NCBI GenBank assembly: GCA_028285385.1
Contig: JANQPR010000122.1
Coordinates: forward strand, 1 to 50,157
DNA length: 50,157 nt
Source of the DNA: Phycisphaera sp.
GTDB lineage: Bacteria > Planctomycetota > Phycisphaerae > Phycisphaerales > Phycisphaeraceae
Direction: 5' to 3'
In this document: in pieces, positions 1 through 8,527 of the stretch
How positions within the stretch are numbered: the stretch's first letter is position 1
How the letters are laid out: every line of letters begins with the position of its first letter
The notes under the pieces: generated by a model
The model's input: the letters and a program-made list of their open reading frames with translations, nothing else
What the model was told of the DNA's origin: nothing
Databases searched by the model: none
Position numbers and translations under genes: made by a program

Positions 1-552
1 CACGACGAACCGATCCCCTGTCCGGTACACCGCTCGCTCCGACGCCCCCTTCGCCGCCGTCGCCAACCGCCCCGCTCCCTCGGCCGCCGATTCGTCCGCC
101 CAAGGTCCGTGGAAGTGCACGACGTGCGGCAACCCCCCGGCAGCCCGACCGAGCCGCCGCCGCGCCGGCCAAGCGTACAACGCAAAATGCGACACCACGA
201 GGTCCGGCACGCGGCTCTCCTCCGCTCCTTCCGGGAGGTTGCCCCGACCGCGGACCGCCCTCCACTCCCGCACCGCGAGGTCAAACGCCGCCCGCATTCC
301 TGCCCAACGCCGGCGGAGCGGCTCCCCTGCCCCGGCCACCGCCCGCACCTCGCACGCGGCCCCGCGGCCCCCATCTCCCCAATCCGCAATCTCCAATCGC
401 TCATCCACAACCGCCCCTTCTGTATCGGCCACCACGAGCCACCGCTGATGGACGCGCAGCCCGTGCAGCCCGCCGGCCAAACCGTGCGTGTATCGGTTCA
501 GCCCCCCCGCACGAACCGTCATCCACTCGGCCCCAAGGCTCAACACCCACAC
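1..552 (-). CDS. Glycosyltransferase family 4, N-terminal part (runs off left edge)
   Basis: An open frame of 184 codons with no stop runs from a GTG at 552 to the left edge. It encodes the N-terminal donor-independent half of a GT-B glycosyltransferase. Seen directly: the opening strand VLSLGAEW, the glycine-rich loop AGGLNRYTHGLAGGL (about residues 15-29), a VSHFALYAW strand (about 120-128) and HVVHFHGPWADES (about 143-155). This pattern is typical of GT4 enzymes that use nucleotide sugars in cytoplasmic glycan assembly. The catalytic C-terminal Rossmann domain lies outside the window, so activity cannot be judged. A stop lies five codons upstream of the GTG; a second GTG at 546 is also possible and no clear ribosome binding site is seen. 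The gene is on the same strand as the glycan cluster but is separated from it by about 595 bases, so it may have its own promoter. Confidence 0.85.
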   Translation of the reverse strand, partial: MWVLSLGAEWMTVRAGGLNRYTHGLAGGLHGLRVHQRWLVVADTEGAVVDERLEIADWGDGGRGAACEVRAVAGAGEPLRRRWAGMRAAFDLAVREWRAVRGRGNLPEGAEESRVPDLVVSHFALYAWPARRRLGRAAGGLPHVVHFHGPWADESAAEGAGRLATAAKGASERAVYRTGDRFVV

Positions 553-1147
553 GTCAGCAGGCTTTCACGAGGAAGGAGAGAAGAGAGCATGGCGGCACAG
601 CGAGCACGGAGAACACGGAGACGACATTGCCGCGTCGGCCGCTGAACACCTGAAAAACCAAGAATTCAACCGATTCCAGCCTGGGATCGAGTATGAAAGC
701 CGCAGATGACGCAGACTCTGACCCCCTCGAATCTCTGGGCCACCTGTCACGAGCGAATCGGGGGTGAATGGACCGGATGCGGGACCGTAGGGAGAGGCGG
801 CGCCCCGACCGGAGAACCGGCATCCGAAGCGGCCGGGAACACCCCGGAACGCTCGCTAAGCCCGCGTTCAAATCGTGAACCCTGCCCAAAAAGGATGGAG
901 TTGGTCCTCGCACCAATTTTAGAACGCCGCGTTCCGACAAGAGAACGCGGTGTACGTCAAAGGATCGAAGCGCGATCCGTGACGTTGACGGTCAGGCGAT
1001 GGTGCACCGAATGGACACTACGAACCGGACGCCACCCAAGCTTGGAGTTGCGACACCGCATCCCAACGGCGCTTTGGCTGCCCCATGCAAAGTGCCCGGT
1101 GGACCATAGCTCCGACAGATAGATTCGGACCGATCGAACAGAAGCCC
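553..1147. other. Gene-free stretch with repeat-like sequence
   Basis: No protein with recognisable family features was found in either strand. At about 588-624 lies a low-complexity stretch (gcgagcacggagaacacgg) of a kind I believe recurs between genes in planctomycete and verrucomicrobial genomes. At 927-950 there is a hairpin. The stretch probably holds the end of the glycan operon and the promoter of the left-edge glycosyltransferase, but no convincing promoter was seen. Confidence 0.5.
927..950. repeat. Inverted repeat (8-bp stem, 8-nt loop)
   Basis: The arms ccgcgttc (927-934) and gaacgcgg (943-950) pair perfectly around an 8-base loop. It lies about 200 bases beyond the stop of the GT4 gene at 1148 and could be a terminator for the cluster. 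However, there is no T-run on either side, and it could equally be a REP-type intergenic palindrome. Confidence 0.5.
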
Positions 1148-2287
1148 CTAAGCGATCAGCTTGTCGAAGAAACCCAATGTGTTCCGAGCGATCGACGCCC
1201 ACGTAAAGTTCTCCATCGCGCGCCGATAGCCCGCCTCCCCAAGTTCTTGCTTTAACTTGGGGTCGCTCAACACATTCGAAAGAGAGCGAGCGAGATCTTC
1301 CGCGTCGCCCTCCTGCGTGACAATGCCTGTATCGCCGATCACGGTCGGGATTTCGCCACTGCTGCTCCCTACCACGGGAACACCGCAAGCAAACCCCTCC
1401 ACAATCATCCTGCCAAACTGCTCTTTCCACTGCGGTGTCGTGAGACTAGGGCATGCCAACACGTCCATCGCGTTGAGGTAGCGACCGACCTCCTCATGTT
1501 TGACGTTGTCACAGATCCGGACTCGATCCGCGTGTTGTGAGGCCCACGCCGCGATCTCGGATTTCATGTTGCCATCGCCCACAATCAAGAGTGACCATTC
1601 CTTGCGGCGGTCAAATGCCGACATCAGCACACGCAATCCCTTCGCTTCGACGAGCCGGCCTAAATAGCCCACGACTGGCCGATCACGCCCCCACCCCAAC
1701 TCCTCGCGAACCCGATCGCCCTCGCCGCGGTCTCGACGAAATCGGCTTTCATCAAATCCTAGTGGCGCGTACAGCCGCGGTCGCTCGTCATATCCAGGCC
1801 GTTTCAAAAGATTCTCCTCGACCAACCGGCCGCTGAAAATCCAGCCCTTCATGGATTTCACGCAGTAGCGTTCGATCTCGCTGAAAGGCGGCGGGTATCT
1901 CTTGGGAAGACTCTGGGCCGTTCGATACACGACCGGCGCGAGGTCACGGGCGGCCCGAGCGATCTGCCAACCCGCCAGCACATAAGGCTCCTCCCAAGCG
2001 TGAACGAGATCGAACTGGCCTTCCTTGATAAAACGACGAAGATTCTTCTGATAGAAGAAAAACTGGAAGCTGTTCGTCAACTTCGCAGGCACCACGCAGA
2101 TGTCGGCAACATCGGCGGCATCTCGCTCATAGACCGCGGGGCGGATGTCATTTTTACCAATGAACTGATCTGGCGCGACAACGGTGACTTCCCAAGCGCC
2201 TTCGGACTGCATCTCCAGCTGGTTGGGAAGGGAGCGGTTGACCCCCAAAACGTAGGAGTGTCCTATTGATAGCAGACGTCTTGGCAT
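1148..2287 (-). CDS. Glycosyltransferase family 4
   Basis: A 379-residue GT-B fold enzyme, expected to transfer a sugar from a nucleotide donor to the growing glycan at the cytoplasmic face. The C-terminal GT4 domain is clear: VGYLGRLVEAKGL (about 208-220), the nucleotide-contacting VVGDGN segment, and the E-x7-E motif EQFGRMIVE followed by GFACGVPVVGSSSGEIP near residue 300. The N-terminal half is shorter and diverged but starts normally at ATG 2287 (MPRRLLSIGHSYV). It lies 27 bases after the preceding GT4 gene with no obvious Shine-Dalgarno sequence. The donor sugar and linkage cannot be read from sequence. It is the last gene of the tightly packed part of the glycan operon, and its base composition is lower in G+C than the genes above 14 kb. 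Confidence 0.9.
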   Translation of the reverse strand: MPRRLLSIGHSYVLGVNRSLPNQLEMQSEGAWEVTVVAPDQFIGKNDIRPAVYERDAADVADICVVPAKLTNSFQFFFYQKNLRRFIKEGQFDLVHAWEEPYVLAGWQIARAARDLAPVVYRTAQSLPKRYPPPFSEIERYCVKSMKGWIFSGRLVEENLLKRPGYDERPRLYAPLGFDESRFRRDRGEGDRVREELGWGRDRPVVGYLGRLVEAKGLRVLMSAFDRRKEWSLLIVGDGNMKSEIAAWASQHADRVRICDNVKHEEVGRYLNAMDVLACPSLTTPQWKEQFGRMIVEGFACGVPVVGSSSGEIPTVIGDTGIVTQEGDAEDLARSLSNVLSDPKLKQELGEAGYRRAMENFTWASIARNTLGFFDKLIA

Positions 2288-2314
2288 TGGAGCGAGAACG
2301 AAGCGCCGGTCAGG

Positions 2315-3520
2315 TCAAACGGACTGTACGGCCTCTACCAAAGCGCCACACGAATGTTCCCAGGTATGTCGCCTCAACTTCACCGCGAACTGATGGGCCT
2401 GCTCGCGGATTGCTTCCATGTCCAGCCTCCAAGCACGCAGCGCACTGGCTAGCACATCAGCCGTCAACGGCGTTGTTAGCACGAAGCGGCTCCAGTCGTC
2501 CGCGTACCTCTCAGCCACTCCACATGCGTCCGTGACGATGGCAGGAACACCGCTGCACAGCGCTTCGTGCACACCGAGGCCGTAAGCCTCGTATCTCGCC
2601 GGATGCACGAGCAGGTCTGAGGCCGTCAGAATCCGAGGAATGTCTGTGCGAAAACCCAAAAACCGGATGTGCTCGTCCAAGCCCGATGCTTTGGCGCGAG
2701 CTTCCCAAACCTTCGCTTCGCTACCGCGACCAACGACCATCAACCCAACATCCCAACTGCCGTCGCTGCACAACTGTTCCCACGCATCAAATAGCAGGTC
2801 AAAACCCTTGCGTCGATCGCCCATGCCACCTATGAACACGGCCCACGGACGACCCGCAAGTGACAGGTCTCGCTTGGCGCTGACAGACTCTTGAACACTT
2901 GCGGGCAAGAAGCAATCCGAATCGATACCGTAGTACACGACCCGCATGCGGCTTTCAGAAACTGAAAAGTGTTCCTGCACATGTCGAGCCGTGAGGAGAC
3001 TATTGCAGACCACCACACGCGCGTTCTGAATCGCGCGTTTCTCAGAATACAGAGCGTGTCGGTGGGCGACCGCAAACTTGGCACGTCGCAGAACTGAATC
3101 CGAGAGGACCGGTGTATGTGCGGCATGAACGTAATGCACCCAATTAATGTCACCCGCATCGCAGTTACCACCGTTCGCCACAAATCGACCGCCCTGATCC
3201 AGAATGCTCTTGGCTTCATCGCGTCCAGCTCGTGCCAAGGCAAATCGCCCCAAGAGTGGTTTTCCGAATGGACGACTAACCAATCGGCATCGAACCGAAT
3301 GCTGTACCGACAGACTATCGTCGACCCGGTGAGCAACAGCCATCACCGCTGTACGCCGCGACAGCCACTCCAGCAAACGCAAGTTGGCGATGTCCATGCC
3401 TCCAGTCCGAACGAAGTCGCCCGACACGGCACCCCACGCCTGCTGGATACTCGAAACGTTCACATCATGCTGAAGATCATTTTCCGCCCGCCCGTCGGGT
3501 AGAGATGATCCGTCAAGCAC
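2315..3520 (-). CDS. Glycosyltransferase family 4
   Basis: A GT4 enzyme of about 401 residues. Seen: GDFVRTGGMDIAN near the N-terminus (the acceptor-side glycine loop), HYVHAAHTP, then WAVFIGGMGDRRKGFDLLFDAW in the C-terminal domain, VVGRGSE, and the E-x7-E motif EAYGLGVHE followed by ALCSGVPAIVTDACGVAE. It should add one sugar during glycan assembly; the substrate is unknown. I placed the start at GTG 3520 because GGAG lies 8 bases upstream. An in-frame TTG at 3538 would add six residues but has no such site. It begins 24 bases after the FkbM stop at 3545 and is followed 27 bases later by the next GT4, consistent with one operon. Confidence 0.9.
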   Translation of the reverse strand: MLDGSSLPDGRAENDLQHDVNVSSIQQAWGAVSGDFVRTGGMDIANLRLLEWLSRRTAVMAVAHRVDDSLSVQHSVRCRLVSRPFGKPLLGRFALARAGRDEAKSILDQGGRFVANGGNCDAGDINWVHYVHAAHTPVLSDSVLRRAKFAVAHRHALYSEKRAIQNARVVVCNSLLTARHVQEHFSVSESRMRVVYYGIDSDCFLPASVQESVSAKRDLSLAGRPWAVFIGGMGDRRKGFDLLFDAWEQLCSDGSWDVGLMVVGRGSEAKVWEARAKASGLDEHIRFLGFRTDIPRILTASDLLVHPARYEAYGLGVHEALCSGVPAIVTDACGVAERYADDWSRFVLTTPLTADVLASALRAWRLDMEAIREQAHQFAVKLRRHTWEHSCGALVEAVQSV

Positions 3521-3544
3521 GGCAACTGCTCCTAACAATGTCGA

Positions 3545-4222
3545 TCACTTCGCTCGGGCAAACACAGTCGGGTTGTATTCAATCGGCCGATGCTCGTGCG
3601 GTGGAGCGTCTATCACCTCATATGAGTATCTCGCGGACTGCATTCGTTCTGTGACCCCGTCGAGCAGTTCACGCGAGTGAACTTCGACACATACCGACGG
3701 ACGATACTCGTTGAGAATCCTTGAGGCTCCGTCCAAGACATCAAGCTCAAACCCATCGACGTCTATTTTCAAAACGTCGATGCGTGCCACATTATCTCTG
3801 GCCACCAGATCATCCAGGGCGATCTTACATTCGCCTCCCGCGCCGGATTCCGTTAACGCGCCTACCAGGCATTGCTCTAAGATGACATTAGCCTGCGGCC
3901 TGTCTTTATTGAGTTGGAGATTCTTCTTGATCCACTCCCCACGGGCCGACGGTTCGAAGGCGTATACGATCCCGCACGTTGCTCGAAGCGCCATCTGAAG
4001 CGTCACCCAGCCTTCCGCAGCCCCCACATCGCAGCAAACGGAGTCGTGTTTGATTGTGGACGCAAGCCAATCCTGAAGCGCGACCTCATAGATCCCGCGC
4101 CAAGTCTGCGTGTCGTGCCGCAGGTTGAGATAGAAGCGTCTTCCTTCCAGCGATCCGCCACGAATACGGTACGGACGCCATGCGTCTTCGAAAATGACGC
4201 CTTTAATGAGTTGCTTTATCAC
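3545..4222 (-). CDS. FkbM-family methyltransferase
   Basis: A 225-residue SAM-dependent methyltransferase of the FkbM type, which usually O-methylates sugars or polyketides. Seen: the SAM-binding motif I CCDVGAAEGWVTLQMAL (about 63-79), the adenine/ribose-contact segment VYAFEPSARG (about 87-96), and the post-II motif IDVLKIDVDGFELDVLDGA, characteristic of FkbM (consensus KIDVEGFE.EVL.G). The GTG start at 4222 overlaps the TGA of the preceding ligase gene (GTGA), so it is translationally coupled. The target is presumably a sugar hydroxyl of the exported glycan, an inference from context. It is one of three FkbM genes in the cluster. Confidence 0.88.
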   Translation of the reverse strand: MIKQLIKGVIFEDAWRPYRIRGGSLEGRRFYLNLRHDTQTWRGIYEVALQDWLASTIKHDSVCCDVGAAEGWVTLQMALRATCGIVYAFEPSARGEWIKKNLQLNKDRPQANVILEQCLVGALTESGAGGECKIALDDLVARDNVARIDVLKIDVDGFELDVLDGASRILNEYRPSVCVEVHSRELLDGVTERMQSARYSYEVIDAPPHEHRPIEYNPTVFARAK

Positions 4223-5535
4223 GCCGGTGAAACTTCCTGAAGTCGGAACTCACGCTTTCTTCGATCCTCCGCTAAACAATGCAGACCGATGCTTCCGCCA
4301 AGCGGCGCGAGCATGATGGCGGCGTATGCTAGCGTGAACCAGTTGGAAAACGCGCACGCCGCAATGCCCGACGCCAATTGCGCAAGACCGATGCTGAGCA
4401 GTGCCGAATCTGTTTTGCGAAGAAGTTCGACCGCTCTACGCAAAATCTGATACAAGCCGCCGCCGACCAAAACGATCCCGGGCAAGCCTAAGGTCACCAT
4501 GATTTCGAGCAGCCCGTTGTCCATCACTACGGAACCGCCCTCCGTCGTCTTGCTGGTGATTAGTCCGTTTGAGCCCATGCCGAATCCCGCCGGACGTGTC
4601 AGCACTGCCCATACCCCGTGCTGTGCAATTCTCACCCGGCCTTGAAACGAACCGTCGCTGGTCACATCCACCATCGTTTCCATCCGAGCAGCCAATCGCT
4701 CCGATTCCGGCATTTGGTCTTTCAGAATGGCCAAGCCCGCAACGAGCACAAGCACTCCAATGACGGATTTCTTCCATCCTTGGCGACCACGCAACAAGCT
4801 AAACACGACCACACCAACCGCCACGATGCCCCATGCGGATCGGACTGTAGAGAGGACGATGGTCAAGCCGGCGAGAATGATCGCGGGAAACTTGGCGTAA
4901 GCGGGTATCTTCGGCGACGCGACCATGAAGATGATCGAGCCGGCCATGAACCATGCAAATGGGCCACGAGAGTCAAGGGTTGAACAAATCGATGTCTTGA
5001 AGGGCTCTGGATGGCCCATGGATGTCCACATTCTGCTCCACTCGATCCAAGCCGCGTCCCATGGCGGCATAAAAACCCATTGAAAGACGCCGTAGACCGC
5101 AACGCCCACCGCACAAAAGATGGTGGTCTTGATCCACCGATGGACAGTTTGGCGGTTTGACACGAACAGCAAGGCGTAAAACGCGATGCCGACGGGGCAG
5201 AGGTATTCAAACAACCCATAGATTGCCCTCGGCCCGTTGACCAGCCCAACCGCTGTGGCGTACGCGAAACCCAGCAGGATCAGGTAAAGCCCGGTACGGT
5301 AGCTCTTCGGGAGTCGTTGCCGCTTGGTCCAGGCGGCAGCTAGCGCCATCACCCCGATCAGGATCGGGAGCAGACTTGAAATCGGCGTCGGGTCAAACAC
5401 CCCGTCCATCCAGTCCAGCACACGACGAACCAATCGATTGGTGCAGGCAACGACGATGTAAAAGTCGATCAGATAGGTGGACTTCGACGAGACCAGCGCA
5501 ACCGCCGTGAAAATAGTGACCAGAAAAATCACCAC
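4219..5535 (-). CDS. O-antigen ligase / Wzy-like polymerase family membrane protein
   Basis: A 438-residue polytopic inner membrane protein with about ten to twelve hydrophobic segments from the N-terminus (MVIFLVTIFTAVALVS) to LAYAAIMLAPLGGSIGL. A central hydrophilic region and the STVRSAWGIVAVG segment match the O-antigen ligase/polymerase (Wzy_C) superfamily, whose members join lipid-linked glycans at the periplasmic face. A conserved-looking loop with GFGMGSNGLITSK precedes a DNGLLEIMVTLGLPG helix, as in family members. The start is a GTG (5535, or the adjacent GTG at 5538). Open frame continues upstream into the end of the GT2 gene but without a good start codon. It is the second ligase-like gene in the cluster; whether it polymerises or ligates cannot be told from sequence. 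Confidence 0.85.
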   Translation of the reverse strand: MVIFLVTIFTAVALVSSKSTYLIDFYIVVACTNRLVRRVLDWMDGVFDPTPISSLLPILIGVMALAAAWTKRQRLPKSYRTGLYLILLGFAYATAVGLVNGPRAIYGLFEYLCPVGIAFYALLFVSNRQTVHRWIKTTIFCAVGVAVYGVFQWVFMPPWDAAWIEWSRMWTSMGHPEPFKTSICSTLDSRGPFAWFMAGSIIFMVASPKIPAYAKFPAIILAGLTIVLSTVRSAWGIVAVGVVVFSLLRGRQGWKKSVIGVLVLVAGLAILKDQMPESERLAARMETMVDVTSDGSFQGRVRIAQHGVWAVLTRPAGFGMGSNGLITSKTTEGGSVVMDNGLLEIMVTLGLPGIVLVGGGLYQILRRAVELLRKTDSALLSIGLAQLASGIAACAFSNWFTLAYAAIMLAPLGGSIGLHCLAEDRRKREFRLQEVSPA

Positions 5536-5579
5536 ACGTAGCCCGCCATCGGTCCACTCGAGCTCGGCGAGAAGCGCGA

Positions 5580-6626
5580 TCAGGTTGGGGGCACCGCTTT
5601 CCGTGAGGACCGCCAGGTTGCGAAACCCTCCAGTCGTCCTTGAATCCCGGCCCAGGCTCGTCGAAGTACCAAAGACGCAGGCTGCCTCTCAAGAAGGACC
5701 AGACGAGGGACTTGTGCCAAACCCGGCACGCCACGTGTTCCGATCGAGGTACACCAAATGAAGAACGCAAGTCGTCGGACGGGCGATAGGTGCTCAAGCA
5801 AAGAGTACGTCTCGTTGTGAACAATGTGTACGAAACTGGTCGGCTCGAACACCCCCCGCTGGTTGGTGTCGCCGTCTAGCCTCGGCACGATGTTGTGGTC
5901 CACCGCAATCGCTGGATCGTAAATCAGGCGGAAACCTTTACGAAGAAAAGCAAAACAGATCGCGAGTTCCCAATGAATGACAGTGCCGCGGCCGCGCATC
6001 GCTCTACTGAAGCCGAGCTCGCGTAGCTCTCGGCCCCGAAAACTGCAGTTCACACCTTTTAAGACTTCAACGTCCCGGGCGACGCCTACACCGAGATGAT
6101 GGTTCCCAATGACCCGACCGAACCACTGGAGTCGACCCACCCTGGCCTCGCCCCAGCGTTCGACAGGCTGCCAGTCACGCCCCCCGACGCCCCCGACCGA
6201 TGGATCATCGTAATAGGGCACAATAGACTCGATCCAGTCCAGGCGCGGGACAGAATCATCGTCGGTCAGCGCGACAATATCGCCCGATGACAGGGCAAGC
6301 GCTTCGTTCTGTTGCCCAACGACGTTCGCACCCGCACCACTCCTTGACAAAAGGAACCGTGCTTCGGCATCTTCCGACTGAAGTCGTTCCACGAGCCGTA
6401 GTGTTTCAATGTCTCCCTCTTTCGCCGCAACGATAATCTCGTCAGGCAGCACCGTCTGTCCGAGCAGACTCACCAAGCATCGCTCAAGGTCTTGAGGCCG
6501 ACGCCAAGTCGGCACAATCACAGAGATAGACTTCCGGCTGATCACCTCAGCCGTGCCGGTAATCCACTCATGATCTTTTGCGCCACTCGGCTCTACCGCG
6601 GCGGGTTGAAAACGATAATCCGGCAC
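5580..6626 (-). CDS. Glycosyltransferase family 2
   Basis: A 348-residue GT-A fold glycosyltransferase. After a short leader the domain opens with SVIVPTWRRPQDLERCLVSLLGQT (about 35-58), followed by DEIIVAA and the metal-binding ALTDDDSVPRLDWIE motif near residue 135. It continues with VGGRDWQPVE, a W-rich region and VDHNIVPRLDGD. GT2 enzymes of this shape use a nucleotide sugar and a divalent metal at the cytoplasmic membrane face. A C-terminal segment (LAFFIWCTSIG) may associate with the membrane. The start is a GTG at 6626, 38 bases after the preceding GT2, with no strong ribosome binding site. The donor sugar is unknown. Confidence 0.9.
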   Translation of the reverse strand: MPDYRFQPAAVEPSGAKDHEWITGTAEVISRKSISVIVPTWRRPQDLERCLVSLLGQTVLPDEIIVAAKEGDIETLRLVERLQSEDAEARFLLSRSGAGANVVGQQNEALALSSGDIVALTDDDSVPRLDWIESIVPYYDDPSVGGVGGRDWQPVERWGEARVGRLQWFGRVIGNHHLGVGVARDVEVLKGVNCSFRGRELRELGFSRAMRGRGTVIHWELAICFAFLRKGFRLIYDPAIAVDHNIVPRLDGDTNQRGVFEPTSFVHIVHNETYSLLEHLSPVRRLAFFIWCTSIGTRGVPGLAQVPRLVLLERQPASLVLRRAWAGIQGRLEGFATWRSSRKAVPPT

Positions 6627-6664
6627 GTGCTCGCCGAGATGATTGGCAGTAAGAACATCTTGAC

Positions 6665-7543
6665 CTAACTGGCGCCTACGAGTTCAACGCACGGTTGCGC
6701 TCGCCGAAGACTTGCAACATCTCGCAACAACCAAATCCAACCATCAAAGAAGTGCAATGGTTGGCCGAGCCTTAATCGATGAGCGGCAAGATGCAAAGGC
6801 GCTACGACCGCAAATCCGATCGCATGAAGGGGAGAAAACTGCCACTTGAGATGTCGCCGGATCGTGCAATAAAAACGTGCACGTTCTGCCAGCCAATGAC
6901 GGCCACTTGGTGCATCTTCCCGTGAAGGTGGGACATGCGAGTTCACCAGTTCGGGGTCGTGCCGAATCATAAAACCTGAAGCTAGAAGTTGTGCGCACAG
7001 GTCAGTGTCTTCATAGCCGTAGTCAATCGCCTCGTCGAAACCGACTGCCGCGAAGGCAGCGCGCGGAAGGATATTGCAGTTCAGATGGATGTTTCGCAGG
7101 GGCTCAGATGGGCGAGGCACCCGTCCAAAATGACCGAGAAACGTTGGATTACTTGGTGGAGTCAGGCGGGTGCCATCCTCCATCACGCTGCCGGTCCACA
7201 CTGTGTCGGGGAATCGAGCTATCAGTTCATGCGCGCGTTGAACGAAGTTGGGGTGAGCGACCCCATCATCGTCGATCAAGGAAACATGGCTGGTGCAAGA
7301 CTGACGCACCACATGGTTGCGGTTGGCGCACAAACCCTGACGCGGGCCCTGTACATATCGCACAAATCTGTAGAGTGAGCACGCACGGCGAACCTCGTCA
7401 GCCAGCGCCACATCTCTGCTATCGTCACTGACCACAACTTGAGTCGGCGGGATGCTGCCGCAAGCGAACGAATTCAGGCAGCGGGCGAGTTGCGTTGGTC
7501 TCCCGCTAGTGCAAATGCAGATTGTAAGCGAAATGCCATCCAT
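6665..7543 (-). CDS. Glycosyltransferase family 2
   Basis: A 292-residue GT2 enzyme. Seen: SLTICICTSGRPTQLARCLNS at the N-terminus, VVVSDDS, ANRNHVVRQS and the metal/nucleotide motif LIDDDGVAHPNFV near residue 100. The downstream acid motif YGYEDTDLCAQLL, conserved in inverting GT2 enzymes, follows near 190. The start was set at ATG 7543, which leaves an 11-base gap after the upstream GT2 gene. An ATG at 7738 exists but would bury about 65 non-homologous, arginine-rich residues inside the neighbouring gene. A hydrophobic stretch near the C-terminus (LHAIGFAVVAPLHLAAH) may be a membrane-association helix. It probably adds one sugar residue of the exported glycan. Confidence 0.9.
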   Translation of the reverse strand: MDGISLTICICTSGRPTQLARCLNSFACGSIPPTQVVVSDDSRDVALADEVRRACSLYRFVRYVQGPRQGLCANRNHVVRQSCTSHVSLIDDDGVAHPNFVQRAHELIARFPDTVWTGSVMEDGTRLTPPSNPTFLGHFGRVPRPSEPLRNIHLNCNILPRAAFAAVGFDEAIDYGYEDTDLCAQLLASGFMIRHDPELVNSHVPPSREDAPSGRHWLAERARFYCTIRRHLKWQFSPLHAIGFAVVAPLHLAAHRLRLGQPLHFFDGWIWLLRDVASLRRAQPCVELVGAS

Positions 7544-7554
7544 TGGGCTTGCGT

Positions 7555-8493
7555 CTAGTCGACAGCCTTTGCGATCTTTGCGTTCTGTGACCTGGCGACG
7601 GCAAGGCGCTTTCCTATCGCCGTCGTGACCACACGAGCGAAAACCGCCGGCAACTGCGGGTGACGAACAGCCATGGTTGCGACGCGCGCGAGCTTCTTCG
7701 GCGTCGGCCAGTCCTCGTCCCACATGCTCCAGACCCACCCACGCAGTAGATCATGTCGGCCACCGACCCACGCTTGGCGACGTGCACGCCCCTTGGCTAG
7801 CGATCGATAACGATCAAGCATCTCCAGTCCTTGAGCCAACATCCGGTCGTAGAGATGAGTCGCGTTGGTTTCATGCCGCCGATACTGGTTCAGGCTCTCG
7901 TTCAGGTAGACCAGCTTCAGCCCTGCGGCTGCACATCGAATCCAGAGATCCCAGTCTTCCAGATGCGTTTGCCCCTCGCGGAAACCGCCGACCTGCCGCA
8001 GCGCATGAGTCCGCAGCATCACCGTCTGGATGCCCATGGTCGGCGTCTTCAGCAGTTCGATTAGCGGGTCGTCTCCTACAGGGACACCGCGGCTCTCGCC
8101 GAGCTTTCGGCCACAAGCGTCCACAACGAGATGGTTGGCGTAGCACAAGTCACCGCCGGTCTGACGTAGAACCTCCACGCGGCGGGCGACCGAGTGAGGC
8201 AGCATCACGTCGTCGGCGTCGAAGAAGCAAACGTACTCTCCTGCCGCTCGCTCCAGCCCTGCATTGCGCGCCGCGCTAACTCCACGGTTGGCTTGCTGGA
8301 GCAACTCGACACGTACGTCGGCATTGGCATGACGTCGCGCGCGCTCAGCAGTTGTATCCCCCGATCCATCATCGACCACGATGATCTGCAACGCCTGGTG
8401 TGTCTGTTCACGGATACTTAGCAGTGACTCATCAAGAAAAGCTTCCGCATTGAAAGCGGGTACGATTACGCTGACCATAGATTCGCCGCTCAT
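7555..8493 (-). CDS. Glycosyltransferase family 2
   Basis: About 312 residues with a very clear GT2 domain: VSVIVPAFNAEAFLDESLLSI, LQIIVVDDGSGDTTAE, RGVSAARNAGLERAAGEYVCFFDADD (the D-x-D-like metal motif), GGFREGQTHLEDWDLWIRCAAAG (acid motif) and VYLNESLNQYRRH. These match enzymes that extend surface glycans from nucleotide sugars. ATG 8493 was chosen because it gives a short spacer (34 bases) after the pyruvyl transferase gene and begins six residues before the conserved core. An upstream ATG at 8616 would overlap that gene by about 90 bases; ATG 8478 is an alternative. The C-terminal 60 residues are basic and arginine-rich, with no recognised domain. Confidence 0.9.
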   Translation of the reverse strand: MSGESMVSVIVPAFNAEAFLDESLLSIREQTHQALQIIVVDDGSGDTTAERARRHANADVRVELLQQANRGVSAARNAGLERAAGEYVCFFDADDVMLPHSVARRVEVLRQTGGDLCYANHLVVDACGRKLGESRGVPVGDDPLIELLKTPTMGIQTVMLRTHALRQVGGFREGQTHLEDWDLWIRCAAAGLKLVYLNESLNQYRRHETNATHLYDRMLAQGLEMLDRYRSLAKGRARRQAWVGGRHDLLRGWVWSMWDEDWPTPKKLARVATMAVRHPQLPAVFARVVTTAIGKRLAVARSQNAKIAKAVD

Positions 8494-8527
8494 GCGAACG
8501 CTTGGACGGAATTCCTGCACCACACCG

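Noticed and set aside
109..645. 178-codon plus-strand frame at the left end
   Set aside because: The minus strand in the same place encodes a recognisable GT4 N-terminus; the plus frame is proline/arginine-rich noise.
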